Source: Streptomyces hainanensis
Lineage (GTDB): Bacteria; Actinomycetota; Actinomycetes; Streptomycetales; Streptomycetaceae
NCBI RefSeq assembly: GCF_004348415.1
Contig: NZ_SMKI01000011.1
Span: forward strand, 1 to 36,939
Length of the DNA stretch: 36,939 bases
Reading direction: 5' to 3'
Position numbers and translations under genes: made by a program. A model generated the notes under the pieces. It ran no database searches. It saw only the letters and a program-made list of their open reading frames with translations, and was not told where the DNA came from. This document shows positions 15,784 to 23,721 of the stretch, one piece after another. Numbering within the stretch: position 1 is the first letter of the stretch; every line of letters starts with the position of its first letter.

Positions 15784-17481
15784 GTGTCGCATCCACTGGA
15801 CGCCGACGCGGTACGGCGCTGGTGCCGGATCGCGCTGGACGCCGTGGGCGGCGCCCGCGAGGACATCGACGCGATCAACGTCTACCCGGTGGCGGACGGC
15901 GACACGGGCACCAACCTCTATCTCACCCTGGAGTCCGCGGGGCAGGCCGTGGCGGCCGCGGCCACCGGGAGCCCGACCCTGGCCGAGGCCGTCCGCGGCA
16001 TGGCGCACGGCGCGCTGATCGGCGCCCGGGGCAACTCGGGCACCATCCTGGCCCAACTGCTGCGCGGCATGGCCGAGGTGTTGGCCGAGACCGAGACCGA
16101 GGCCGAGACCGAGACCGAGGCCGGGAGCGAGGCCGGGACCGGGACCGGCGGCGGGAACGCCGGCGGGGCCGCGGCGGGGGCCGGCGCGGACGCCGTGCGG
16201 CGCGCGCTGCGCCGCGCCGCGACCGGCGCCTACCAGGCGGTCGCGCACCCCGTCGAGGGCACCATGCTCACGGTCGCCACGGCGGCCGCCGACGCGGCCG
16301 AGCGCGCCCCCGGCACGACCGCGGCCGACGTGGTCGCGGCGGCCTGCGCGGGGGCCCGCGGCGCGCTCGCCGCCACCCCGGGGCAGCTCGCGGTGCTCGC
16401 CGAGGCGGGCGTGGTGGACGCCGGCGGCTGCGGCCTGGTCGCGATCCTCGAAGCGCTGGACGCCGCGTTGTCCGGCCGCGCGCCCGACGTCTCGTTCCGC
16501 GAGCGGCTGGGGCGCGCCGGCCGGCCGGGGGCTGGGCCGGTCGGTGGGGGCGCCGAGTGCCCGGTGGCCGCGCACGCCTCCTACGAGGTCATCTATCTGC
16601 TCGACGCGTCGGACGAGGCCACCACCAGGCTGCGTGACCGGCTCGACGCGCTGGGCGACTCGCTCGTCATAGGCGGCGGGGACGGGCTGTGGCACGTCCA
16701 TCTGCACACCGCCGAGCCGGGCCAGGCGGTGGAGGCCGGCGTCGAGGCCGGCCGCCCGCACCGGATCAGGATCACGGCGCTCGGCGGCGAGGCCGCGCCC
16801 CCGGCGGGCGCCCCCCGGGCCACGGGGCGCGCGGTGGTCGCGGTGCTGCCGGGCGACGGCCTGGCCGGACTCTGCGCCGAGGCCGGCGCCACCACGCTGA
16901 CCGCCCGACCCGGCGAGGCGCCGGGCGCCGGCGAGTTGGCCGCCGCGATCGTCGGCGCGGCCGCCGACGAGGTGGTGCTGCTGCCCAACGACGACGAACT
17001 CTGGCACGCCGCTGCGGCCGCCGCCGAGCAGGCCCGCGTCGCCGGCGTCCGGGTCGCGGTCGTGCCGACCCGCTCCCCGGTCCAGGGCCTGGCCGCGCTC
17101 GCCGTGCACGCCCCGGAACGCCGCTTCGACGAGGACGTGGTCGCCATGACCGCGGCGGCCAGGGCCACCCGGTTCGGCGAGGTGGACGTGGCGGAGCGGC
17201 AGTCGTGGACCATGGCCGGGGTCTGCCAGGCCGGCGACGTGCTCGGCCTCGTCGACGGCGACGTCGCCGTGATCGGCGCCGACCCGGCCGAGGTGGCGAG
17301 CGAGGTGCTCGAGCGCATGCTGGGCGGCGGCGGTGAGCTGGTCACCCTGGTGCTCGGCACCCGGGCGCCCGCCGGGCTCGCCGACCGGCTCGGCGAACAG
17401 GTGCGCCGCGGCCACCTGGGCGTGGACACCGTGGTCTGCGCGGGCGGCCAGAGCGCGCCGCTGCTGATCGGCGTCGAGTAG
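15784..17481 (+). CDS. DAK2 domain protein (YloV / FakA-like)
   Basis: 565-aa protein with an N-terminal DAK2 (DhaL) ATP-binding domain: DAINVYPVADGDTGTNLYLTLESA split over about 36-60 carries the metal-binding aspartates, and ALIGARGNSGTILAQLLRG follows. Next come a low-complexity insert at about 102-135, the GTMLTV segment, and a C-terminal DegV-like region (ending GQSAPLLIGVE). In Firmicutes the relative FakA phosphorylates fatty acids bound to FakB (DegV proteins); whether the streptomycete protein does so is not known to me. The GTG at 15784 has GAGGAAGGA upstream. It lies directly before recG, as in many Gram-positives. The insert includes an exact 18-bp tandem duplication. Confidence 0.9.
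   Translation: MSHPLDADAVRRWCRIALDAVGGAREDIDAINVYPVADGDTGTNLYLTLESAGQAVAAAATGSPTLAEAVRGMAHGALIGARGNSGTILAQLLRGMAEVLAETETEAETETEAGSEAGTGTGGGNAGGAAAGAGADAVRRALRRAATGAYQAVAHPVEGTMLTVATAAADAAERAPGTTAADVVAAACAGARGALAATPGQLAVLAEAGVVDAGGCGLVAILEALDAALSGRAPDVSFRERLGRAGRPGAGPVGGGAECPVAAHASYEVIYLLDASDEATTRLRDRLDALGDSLVIGGGDGLWHVHLHTAEPGQAVEAGVEAGRPHRIRITALGGEAAPPAGAPRATGRAVVAVLPGDGLAGLCAEAGATTLTARPGEAPGAGELAAAIVGAAADEVVLLPNDDELWHAAAAAAEQARVAGVRVAVVPTRSPVQGLAALAVHAPERRFDEDVVAMTAAARATRFGEVDVAERQSWTMAGVCQAGDVLGLVDGDVAVIGADPAEVASEVLERMLGGGGELVTLVLGTRAPAGLADRLGEQVRRGHLGVDTVVCAGGQSAPLLIGVE
16087..16146 (+). repeat. In-frame microsatellite-like repeat inside the DAK2 gene
   Basis: An exact 18-bp unit at 16087-16104 is repeated at 16105-16122 and encodes ETETEA twice. 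It is followed by degenerate copies encoding GSEAGTGTG. It sits between two halves of the DAK2 domain and can vary in multiples of 6 or 18 bp without frameshift. Confidence 0.85.
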
Positions 17482-17568
17482 GCCCGGCGGGTCGCGCGGT
17501 CCGGTGGGCCAGCGGGCCAGTGGGCGCCGCGGGCACGCCTTGTCGGTGGGATGGTGTGCAATGGCAGC

Positions 17569-19788
17569 GTGACCGCGTCGCAAGAACCCCTGGCCCAACC
17601 TCTGGGAAAGGTCGTCGGTGGCACCACCGCCAAGGTGATGGCCGCCCATCTCGACCTGCACACGGTCGGCGACCTGCTGCACCACTATCCCCGGCGGTAC
17701 GCCGAGCGCGGCGAACTGACCGGCCTCGCCGACCTGCCGCTCGACGAACACGTCACGGTCGTCGCCGAGATCGCCGACGCCCGCGCGCACACGTTCAACC
17801 GGGGCCGCGGGGCCCGCCTCGAGGTGACCCTCACCGACGGCCGTGGCCGGCTCCAACTGGTCTTCTTCGGCCACCGGGCCGTGCACCACCACGAGAAGGT
17901 GCTGCTGCCCGGCCGGCGCGGCATGTTCGCCGGCAAGGTCTCCCGGTTCAACCGCGTCCTCCAGCTCTCCCACCCCGCCTACGAACTGCTCGACGAGGAG
18001 TCGGGCGACGAGGCGGTCGCGGAGTTCGCCGGCCGGCCGCTGCCCCTCTACCCGGCCTGCAAGCAGCTCGAGTCCTGGCGCATCGCCAAGTCCGTGGCCG
18101 TCGTGCTCGACTCGCTGGCGGCCACCGGATGGGCCGGCCTCGCCGACCCGCTGCCGGTGGCACTGCGGGACGGCCGCGGGCTGCTGCCGCTCTCCGAGGC
18201 GTTCGAGAAGGCGCACCGGCCGCGCGGCCGGGCCGAGATCGCCCAGGCGCGCTCCCGCCTCAAGTGGGACGAGGCGTTCGTGCTCCAGGTCGCGCTGGCC
18301 CGCAGGCGCCGGGTCGCGGCCCAGCAGCCCGCCGTGCCCCGGCGGCCCGCCCCCGGCGGTCTGCTCGAAGCGTTCGACGCCGGGCTCCCGTTCACCCTGA
18401 CCGACGGGCAGCGCCGGGTCAGCGAGGAGATCTTCGAGGACCTCGCCCGCGACCATCCGATGCACCGGCTGCTCCAGGGCGAGGTCGGCAGCGGCAAGAC
18501 CCTGGTGGCGCTGCGCGCGATGCTGGCCGTCACGGACTCCGGCGGCCAGTCGGCGCTGCTCGCCCCCACCGAGGTGCTCGCCCAGCAGCACCACCGCTCG
18601 ATCACCGAGATGCTGGGCGGTCTCGCCGAGGGCGGCATGCTGGGCGGTGCCGAGCGCGGCACCAGGGTCGCGCTGCTCACCGGCTCGATGGGGGCCCAGG
18701 CCAGGCGCCGGGCGCTGCTCGAGGCCGTCACCGGCGAGGCGGGCGTGGTCATCGGCACCCACGCCCTGATCGAGGACGTGGTGCGCTTCCACGACCTGGG
18801 GTTCGTCGTGGTCGACGAGCAGCACAGGTTCGGCGTCGAGCAGCGCGACGCGCTGCGCGGCAAGGGGGAGCGCCCGCCGCACCTGCTGGTGATGACGGCC
18901 ACCCCGATCCCGCGCACGGTCGCCATGACGGTCTTCGGCGACCTGGAGACCTCCGTCCTCGACCAACTCCCCGAGGGGCGCTCGCCGATCGCCAGCCACC
19001 TGGTGCCGGCCCGCGACAAGCCGCACTTCCTGGACCGGGCCTGGCAGCGGGTGCGGGAGGAGGTGGCCGCCGGCCACCAGGCGTACGTGGTCTGCCCCCG
19101 CATCGGGGACCCCGCCACGGGCGAGGCGGCGGACGAGCCCGCCGGGAAGAGCGATCCCGAGGGCGAGGAGCGGCGTCCGCCGCTGGCCGTGCGCGACGTG
19201 GCGGAGCAGCTGTCCGGCGGCCCGCTCGCCGGGCTGCGGGTCGAGGTGCTGCACGGTCGCCTGGCGCCCGAGGCCAAGGACGACGTGATGCGCCGCTTCA
19301 CCGCGGGCGAGGTGGACGTGCTGGTGGCCACCACGGTGATCGAGGTCGGGGTGAACGTGCCGAACGCCACCGTCATGGTGATCATGGACGCCGACCGGTT
19401 CGGCGTCTCCCAACTGCACCAGCTGCGCGGCCGGGTCGGCCGCGGCTCGGCGCCCGGGCTCTGCCTGCTGGTCAGCGAGGCGCCGGAGGGCGGCCAGGCC
19501 CGCGCCAGGCTGGAGGCGGTGGCAGCCACCACGGACGGCTTCGAGCTCTCCCGGATCGACCTGGAGCAGCGCCGCGAGGGCGACGTGCTCGGCGAGGCCC
19601 AGTCGGGCGGGCGCAGCAGCCTGCGGATGCTGGCCGTCATCGACGACGAGGAGCTGATCGCCGAGGCGCGGGCCGAGGCCACCGCGCTGGTCGACGCCGA
19701 CCCGGAGCTGGCCGGCGCACCGGAGCTGCGCGCCGCCCTCGACTCACTGCTCGACGCGGACCGCGAGGAGTTCCTGGAGAAGGGCTGA
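17569..19788 (+). CDS. recG: ATP-dependent DNA helicase RecG
   Basis: 739-aa branch-migration helicase that rescues stalled forks and processes Holliday junctions. An N-terminal wedge/OB domain (about 1-170, with LHTVGDLLHHYPRRYAERGEL and GRLQLVFFGH) precedes helicase motif I GEVGSGKT (about 304-311), Ia APTEVLAQQHH, motif II as DEQH in VVVDEQHRFGVEQ (about 415), III MTATPIPRT, V ATTVIEVGVNVPNA and VI QLRGRVGRG. The RecG-specific C-terminus GFELSRIDLEQRREGDVLG is complete. I chose GTG 17569 because similarity begins there and TGCAAT ends 6 nt before it; the ATG at 17551 would add six residues. It follows the DAK gene by 87 bp. Confidence 0.97.
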   Translation: MTASQEPLAQPLGKVVGGTTAKVMAAHLDLHTVGDLLHHYPRRYAERGELTGLADLPLDEHVTVVAEIADARAHTFNRGRGARLEVTLTDGRGRLQLVFFGHRAVHHHEKVLLPGRRGMFAGKVSRFNRVLQLSHPAYELLDEESGDEAVAEFAGRPLPLYPACKQLESWRIAKSVAVVLDSLAATGWAGLADPLPVALRDGRGLLPLSEAFEKAHRPRGRAEIAQARSRLKWDEAFVLQVALARRRRVAAQQPAVPRRPAPGGLLEAFDAGLPFTLTDGQRRVSEEIFEDLARDHPMHRLLQGEVGSGKTLVALRAMLAVTDSGGQSALLAPTEVLAQQHHRSITEMLGGLAEGGMLGGAERGTRVALLTGSMGAQARRRALLEAVTGEAGVVIGTHALIEDVVRFHDLGFVVVDEQHRFGVEQRDALRGKGERPPHLLVMTATPIPRTVAMTVFGDLETSVLDQLPEGRSPIASHLVPARDKPHFLDRAWQRVREEVAAGHQAYVVCPRIGDPATGEAADEPAGKSDPEGEERRPPLAVRDVAEQLSGGPLAGLRVEVLHGRLAPEAKDDVMRRFTAGEVDVLVATTVIEVGVNVPNATVMVIMDADRFGVSQLHQLRGRVGRGSAPGLCLLVSEAPEGGQARARLEAVAATTDGFELSRIDLEQRREGDVLGEAQSGGRSSLRMLAVIDDEELIAEARAEATALVDADPELAGAPELRAALDSLLDADREEFLEKG

Positions 19789-19821
19789 CGGAGGCCGCGA
19801 GCGGGGCCGCGAAAGGGCATC

Positions 19822-19841
19822 TGACGCCCCGTCAATTGTCA
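19822..19841 (+). promoter_or_regulatory. Inverted repeat and -35-like element before the 171-aa gene
   Basis: TGACG-CCC-CGTCA (19822-19834) is a perfect 5-3-5 palindrome, followed at once by the -35-like TTGTCA (19836-19841). A matching -10 is not clear. It may regulate the gene starting at 19939. Confidence 0.3.
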
Positions 19842-19938
19842 GTGCCGCCTGCGAGGATGACATCAGTCGAAAGGCGGAGGGCGCGGGTTTCTCCCAGGCC
19901 CGCGCGCCGCCAGGACCGGACCCTTGGGGGTTGCTCGC

Positions 19939-20454
19939 ATGGCATTCCGGCACACCAACGAACTGCCGCTCGGTGACAAGATCTTCCGCATCGAGCTGGC
20001 CAGCGACGACGACATCACCGTGACCCTGACCCTGATCGGCTGGCGCGAGGGCCGGCAGGGGGCCCCGCTGGCCTCCGGCACCCTCACCATGCCGCTGGCC
20101 GACGTGCCCACGCTGCGCATCGCCCTCAACCGCGGGCTCCGCGCCCTGGCGCTGGCCGCCGACGTGGCCGAGCCCATCCCCGACCGCGACATCCTGCGCG
20201 AGCTCTTCCCCGGCCACGGCGCCCCCTGGGTGCCGCGGCACGAGGAGGACCTCACCCAGCGCTTCCACGCCGGCGAGACCATAGCCAGGATCGCCGCCCG
20301 GTTCGGCCGCACGCCCGACTCGGTGCGCACCAAGCTCCGTGAGCTCGGTCACGACCCGCGCCGCCCGGAGTACTGCCCGCCGGACGGCTGTCTGTCCTGG
20401 TCGCGCTACGTTTCCCCGGCCCTGGTGGGCTCGGCGGCGCCGCAGGAGGGCTGA
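19939..20454 (+). CDS. Conserved actinomycete protein with C-terminal HTH-like segment
   Basis: 171-aa protein I do not recognise as a named family. The N-terminal half (MAFRHTNELPLGDKIFRIEL, DDITVTLTLIGWREG) looks like a beta-rich domain. Residues about 110-140 (RFHAGETIARIAARFGRTPDSVRTKLRELGH) have the spacing of a helix-turn-helix like those in sigma-70 region 4 or GcrA-type proteins, so DNA binding is plausible. Two cysteines occur near YCPPDGCLSWSRY. It is probably conserved after recG in Streptomyces, from memory. ATG at 19939 with GGGGG 8 nt upstream. A strong hairpin follows at 20467. Confidence 0.78.
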   Translation: MAFRHTNELPLGDKIFRIELASDDDITVTLTLIGWREGRQGAPLASGTLTMPLADVPTLRIALNRGLRALALAADVAEPIPDRDILRELFPGHGAPWVPRHEEDLTQRFHAGETIARIAARFGRTPDSVRTKLRELGHDPRRPEYCPPDGCLSWSRYVSPALVGSAAPQEG

Positions 20455-20466
20455 CGGGGTGAGATT

Positions 20467-20494
20467 CGAGCGGGAGGTGGGATCCTCCCGCTCG
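20467..20494 (+). terminator. Hairpin terminator after the 171-aa gene
   Basis: A perfect 11-bp stem CGAGCGGGAGG (20467-20477) with CCTCCCGCTCG (20484-20494), loop TGGGAT, 13 bp after the stop codon. No T-run, as is common in high-GC terminators. Confidence 0.7.
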
Positions 20495-20639
20495 TCCCGA
20501 TCGTCATAGAAGTATCCGCATTTCCACCCCTGGCGCGGCCGTTCGTGATTCGGTAAAACGGTCACCCGGACCGCAGTCGAGGCACTACGGTGAGTGCGCC
20601 AGGGGCGGGCTCAGGAGAGGCAAACCGGGAGGATTCCGC

Positions 20640-21116
20640 ATGACCGATCGGCCAGAGGCGCTGCCGGAGCGGGAGGCCCCGTCCGTCGCGGAGCTCGAGC
20701 GGATGTTCATGGGCGGTGCCTGGCCCGGCACCGGGTTCGGGGCCGCACGGCCCGCCGCCCTCGGCGTCCGCATCCCCGGCCAACGCGCCTACCCGGGCGC
20801 GGACTCCAGGGACCACGCCCGGCGCCTGCTGCGTCGCGCGGTCAACGAGGACCGGCCGGGCGACGAGGTGGTCGACCTGGTCACCGGCGCCCGCGGCTAC
20901 GACATCGAGCGGCTGCCCGAGCTCTACCCCCGGCCGGACGACGGGCGTTGGTGCGCGCTCTACGAGCACGCCTTCCTGATGGCCGACGACACCGAGCTCT
21001 GCCTCTACGAGCTGGAGCACGACCACACCCCGGACCGCCGGCTGGTCTGCGAGGTCTACCCCGACGAGATCACCGCGGGCCTCGCCGCCCGGCGGTGGGA
21101 GCCGCCCGTCACCTGA
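20640..21116 (+). CDS. Conserved hypothetical protein, DUF6227-like
   Basis: 158-aa acidic cytoplasmic protein without signal peptide or membrane segment. The region from DHARRLLRRAVNEDRPGDE (about 60) through ALYEHAFLMADDTELCLYEL and a C-terminal RRLVCEVYPDEITAGLAARRW resembles the actinomycete-only family DUF6227 as I remember it; no function is known. ATG at 20640 with GGGAGG upstream and normal codon use. It stands alone between two hairpins (20467 and 21163), so it is probably monocistronic. Family name is moderately confident. Confidence 0.72.
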   Translation: MTDRPEALPEREAPSVAELERMFMGGAWPGTGFGAARPAALGVRIPGQRAYPGADSRDHARRLLRRAVNEDRPGDEVVDLVTGARGYDIERLPELYPRPDDGRWCALYEHAFLMADDTELCLYELEHDHTPDRRLVCEVYPDEITAGLAARRWEPPVT

Positions 21117-21162
21117 CCCGGTCGGCGCACCGGCGATCGGGCGGGCCGAGGAGCCGGGCCGC

Positions 21163-21180
21163 CGGGGCCGGGTGGCCCCG
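21163..21180 (+). terminator. Candidate terminator before rsmD
   Basis: CGGGGCC (21163-21169) and GGCCCCG (21174-21180) form a 7-bp stem with a GGGT loop, 46 bp after the preceding stop codon. No T-run follows; strength uncertain. Confidence 0.4.
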
Positions 21181-21248
21181 ACGGCCGGCGTCCCGTATAG
21201 CGTGGTGGGGACAGACGGCCCCACGGAAGAGCTCTGCGAAGGACGCCC

Positions 21249-21848
21249 ATGACGCGCGTGATCGCCGGCACCGCCGGCGGCCGGCGGCTCGCCGTGCCGC
21301 CGGGCGGCGGCACCCGGCCCACCTCGGACCGGGCCCGGGAGGGCCTCTTCTCCACCTGGTCCGCCCTGTGGGGCCCGCTGGACGGAGCGCGGGTGCTCGA
21401 CCTGTACGGCGGCTCGGGAGCCGTCGGTCTCGAGGCGCTCTCCCGCGGCGCCGCGCACGCCCTGCTCGTCGAGCAGGACGCCAGGGCCGCCAGGACGATC
21501 CGTGAGAACATCCGGACCCTGGGCCTGCCGGGCGCCGAACCGCGCACCGCCCGGGCCGAGCAGCTGGCCGCCACGCCGGCCCCCGGCCCCGCGTACGACC
21601 TGGCCTTCCTCGACCCGCCCTACGCCGTCCGCGACGACGATCTTCGGGAGATCCTTCTCACACTCGCCGCGAACGGCTGGCTCGCGGTCGAGGCCGTCGT
21701 CACCGTGGAGCGGAGCACCCGCGGGGGCCCGTTCGCATGGCCGGCCGGTTTCGGCGGTCTGCGTTCGCGCCGCTACGGCGAGGGAACGCTCTGGTATGGC
21801 CGGACCGCCGACCACCACGTCACCGACCACGTCACCGACCGGTCATGA
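21249..21848 (+). CDS. rsmD: 16S rRNA (guanine966-N2)-methyltransferase
   Basis: 199-aa SAM-dependent methyltransferase modifying G966 of 16S rRNA on the small subunit. The RsmD N-terminus MTRVIAGTAGGRRLAVPPG and RPTSDRAREGLFSTW precede the SAM-binding VLDLYGGSGAVGLEALSRG (about 50-68), EQDARAARTIREN and the catalytic DPPY in LAFLDPPYAV (about 124). ATG at 21249 with GAAGGA upstream; a TAGCGT -10-like element lies about 50 nt upstream. The stop overlaps an in-frame ATG of the coaD reading frame (ATGA), though coaD probably starts 27 bp later. The rsmD-coaD pairing is conserved widely in bacteria. Confidence 0.96.
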   Translation: MTRVIAGTAGGRRLAVPPGGGTRPTSDRAREGLFSTWSALWGPLDGARVLDLYGGSGAVGLEALSRGAAHALLVEQDARAARTIRENIRTLGLPGAEPRTARAEQLAATPAPGPAYDLAFLDPPYAVRDDDLREILLTLAANGWLAVEAVVTVERSTRGGPFAWPAGFGGLRSRRYGEGTLWYGRTADHHVTDHVTDRS

Positions 21849-21874
21849 CGAACCGGAATAACGAGGAGAGACCG

Positions 21875-22354
21875 TTGCGCCGCGCAGTCTGTCCGGGGTC
21901 CTTCGACCCCATCACCAATGGCCATCTCGACATCGTCGCCCGCGCGTCGAAGCTCTACGACGTCGTGCACGTCGCGGTGATGATCAACAAGTCCAAGCAG
22001 GGCCTCTTCACCGTCGAGGAGCGCATCGCCCTGATCGAGGAGTGCACCGAGAGCTACGGCAACGTGGTCGTGGAGGCCTTCCACGGCCTGCTCGTGGACT
22101 ACTGCAAGCAACGTGACATCCCGGCCATCGTCAAGGGGCTCCGCGCGGTGAGCGACTTCGACTACGAGCTGCAGATGGCCCAGATGAACAACGGACTCTC
22201 GGGCGTGGAGACCATGTTCATCCCCACCAACCCGATCTACAGCTTCCTCTCCTCCAGTCTGGTCAAGGAGGTCGCCACCTGGGGCGGCGACGTCGCGCAC
22301 CTGGTGCCGGAGCCGGTGCTGCGCGCCCTCCGGGAGAAGCTGGCCCGCGACTGA
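21875..22354 (+). CDS. coaD: Phosphopantetheine adenylyltransferase
   Basis: 159-aa enzyme joining 4'-phosphopantetheine and ATP to dephospho-CoA. It begins LRRAVCPGSFDPITNGHLDI with the (T/H)xGH nucleotidyltransferase motif in TNGH. KGLRAVSDFDYELQMAQMN and YSFLSSSLVKEVA, which line the substrate site, are present. I place the start at TTG 21875 because GAGGAG lies six bases upstream and the length then equals the usual 159-161 aa. The in-frame ATG at 21845, overlapping the rsmD stop, would add ten residues absent from relatives as I recall them. Confidence 0.96.
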   Translation: MRRAVCPGSFDPITNGHLDIVARASKLYDVVHVAVMINKSKQGLFTVEERIALIEECTESYGNVVVEAFHGLLVDYCKQRDIPAIVKGLRAVSDFDYELQMAQMNNGLSGVETMFIPTNPIYSFLSSSLVKEVATWGGDVAHLVPEPVLRALREKLARD

Positions 22355-22429
22355 CCCGTTCCGGGACTTCGCCGCCGGGCGGCGCAAACGCTGCCCGGTG
22401 GCGCCTCGTTGCCCGTACCCTCGATGTTC

Positions 22430-23536
22430 GTGGACGTACAGCAGAAACTCGACGAGATCGCCGCGGCGGTCCAGAGCGCCAAGAGCATGCCCATGTCGGC
22501 GTCCTGTGTGATCAACCGGTCCGAGCTGCTGGAGCGGCTCGAGCAGGTGCGTTCGGCGTTGCCCGGCTCCCTGGCCCAGGCCCAGGAGGTGCTCGGGGAC
22601 CGCGAACAGGTCGTCGCCCAGGCGCAGGAGGAGGCCAGGCGGATCGTCGAGGCCGCGCACTCCGAGCGCGGCTCGCTGGTGGGGAACACCGAGGTCGCCC
22701 AGCAGGCCAGGAACGAGGCCACCAGGATCCTGGCGGAGGCCCGCCGGGAGGCCGCCGAGGTCAAGGCCGAGGCCGACGACTACGTGGACAGCAAGCTCGC
22801 CAACTTCGAGGTCGTGCTGGGCAAGACGATCGGCTCCGTGGACCGCGGCCGGGAGAAGCTGCTCGGCCCCGACCGGGGTGACCAGGCCGAGTTGCTCGCC
22901 AACGCCGAGGCCTACGTGGAGGCCCAGTTCGGCGCGATCGAGGCCGTGCTCCGCAAGACCCTGGAGGCCGTCGGCCGCGGCCGGCAGAAGCTCACCGGGT
23001 ACCGCCCGATCGACGAGCTGGCCGAGCACGTGGCGGCCCAGGACGCCGGCGCGGCGGACGGCGGCGCCCGCCCGGCCGACGCCTACCAGCAGCAGGACCA
23101 TGAGCAGGGCATCTACGACTACCTCGGGATGGCGAGGGCCGAGCAGCCGGCCGGCGCCGGCTACCCCGAGGCCGACCCCTACGCGGCGCTCCAGCCCACG
23201 GCGTCCACCGGCGGCTACGGGCAGCAGCAGGACGGCTATGCCCAGGAGGGCTACGCCCAGGGCGGCGGCTACGGGCAGCAGGAGTCCTACCAGGGCCAGG
23301 ACGTCTACCCCGGGCAGGACGCGTACGCCGGCCAGGCCGGCTACGGCGGGCAGGGCGCCGCCGGCGGCTACGCCCAGGAGCCGCCCTACGGCGGCCAGCC
23401 GGCGCTCCCCGCCGTGCCGACCCAGCCGCCGTCCTACGACTACCGGCCGGCCGGCACCCTGGACGAGGCCAGCCTGTTCGACACCAGCATGATCGACGCG
23501 GAGCAGCTGCGCCGCTACCAGCAGGGTCAGCACTGA
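22430..23536 (+). CDS. DivIVA-like cell division/growth coiled-coil protein
   Basis: 368-aa cytoplasmic protein. Residues 1-90 and 95-190 are mostly coiled coil (VDVQQKLDEIAAAVQSAKS, then QAQEEARRIVEAAHSERGS and ILAEARREAAEVKAEADDY), similar to ATP-synthase-b/DivIVA-like proteins described as cell division initiation proteins in actinomycetes. The motif DSKLANFEVVLGKTIGSVDRGREKL and a second copy (EAQFGAIEAVLRKTLEAVGRGRQKL) are an internal duplication split near 110-135 and 165-190. Residues about 260-325 are a disordered Y/G/Q-rich repeat tract. The C-terminal LFDTSMIDAEQLRRYQQ is a conserved tail. GTG at 22430 is preceded by TACCCT 8 nt upstream and no Shine-Dalgarno. Precise role unknown. 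Confidence 0.86.
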   Translation: MDVQQKLDEIAAAVQSAKSMPMSASCVINRSELLERLEQVRSALPGSLAQAQEVLGDREQVVAQAQEEARRIVEAAHSERGSLVGNTEVAQQARNEATRILAEARREAAEVKAEADDYVDSKLANFEVVLGKTIGSVDRGREKLLGPDRGDQAELLANAEAYVEAQFGAIEAVLRKTLEAVGRGRQKLTGYRPIDELAEHVAAQDAGAADGGARPADAYQQQDHEQGIYDYLGMARAEQPAGAGYPEADPYAALQPTASTGGYGQQQDGYAQEGYAQGGGYGQQESYQGQDVYPGQDAYAGQAGYGGQGAAGGYAQEPPYGGQPALPAVPTQPPSYDYRPAGTLDEASLFDTSMIDAEQLRRYQQGQH

Positions 23537-23570
23537 GGCCACCGCCGGGCCCGCTCCGAGCCGGCTCGGA

Positions 23571-23600
23571 TTGGGTGCCGGCCGGCCCGTGAAGTATGCT
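23571..23600 (+). promoter_or_regulatory. Promoter of the DUF177-rpmF operon
   Basis: TTGGGT (23571-23576), 18-bp spacer, TATGCT (23595-23600). The predicted start near 23607 leaves the only in-frame ATG (23596, inside the -10) outside the transcript. Confidence 0.6.
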
Positions 23601-23721
23601 GACTGTTCGGCCGCGTCATCGTCCTCGATCGCGGCTGCCGCCCGGCCCCCGGTCAACAACTCGGTCTGGAGCCGTCGCGCGGCGCCACGCGGCCACCGCC
23701 ATCGCGAGAAAGCAGAAAGCC

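Noticed and set aside
15424-19419. A 1331-codon open frame on the minus strand, and similar very long antisense frames (27850-31746 minus, 3998-7483 plus)
   Set aside because: They lie opposite or out of phase with clear genes (thiD, DAK, recG, smc, leuC) and encode Arg/Gly/Pro-rich sequence without domains. Long shadow frames are expected at this GC content.
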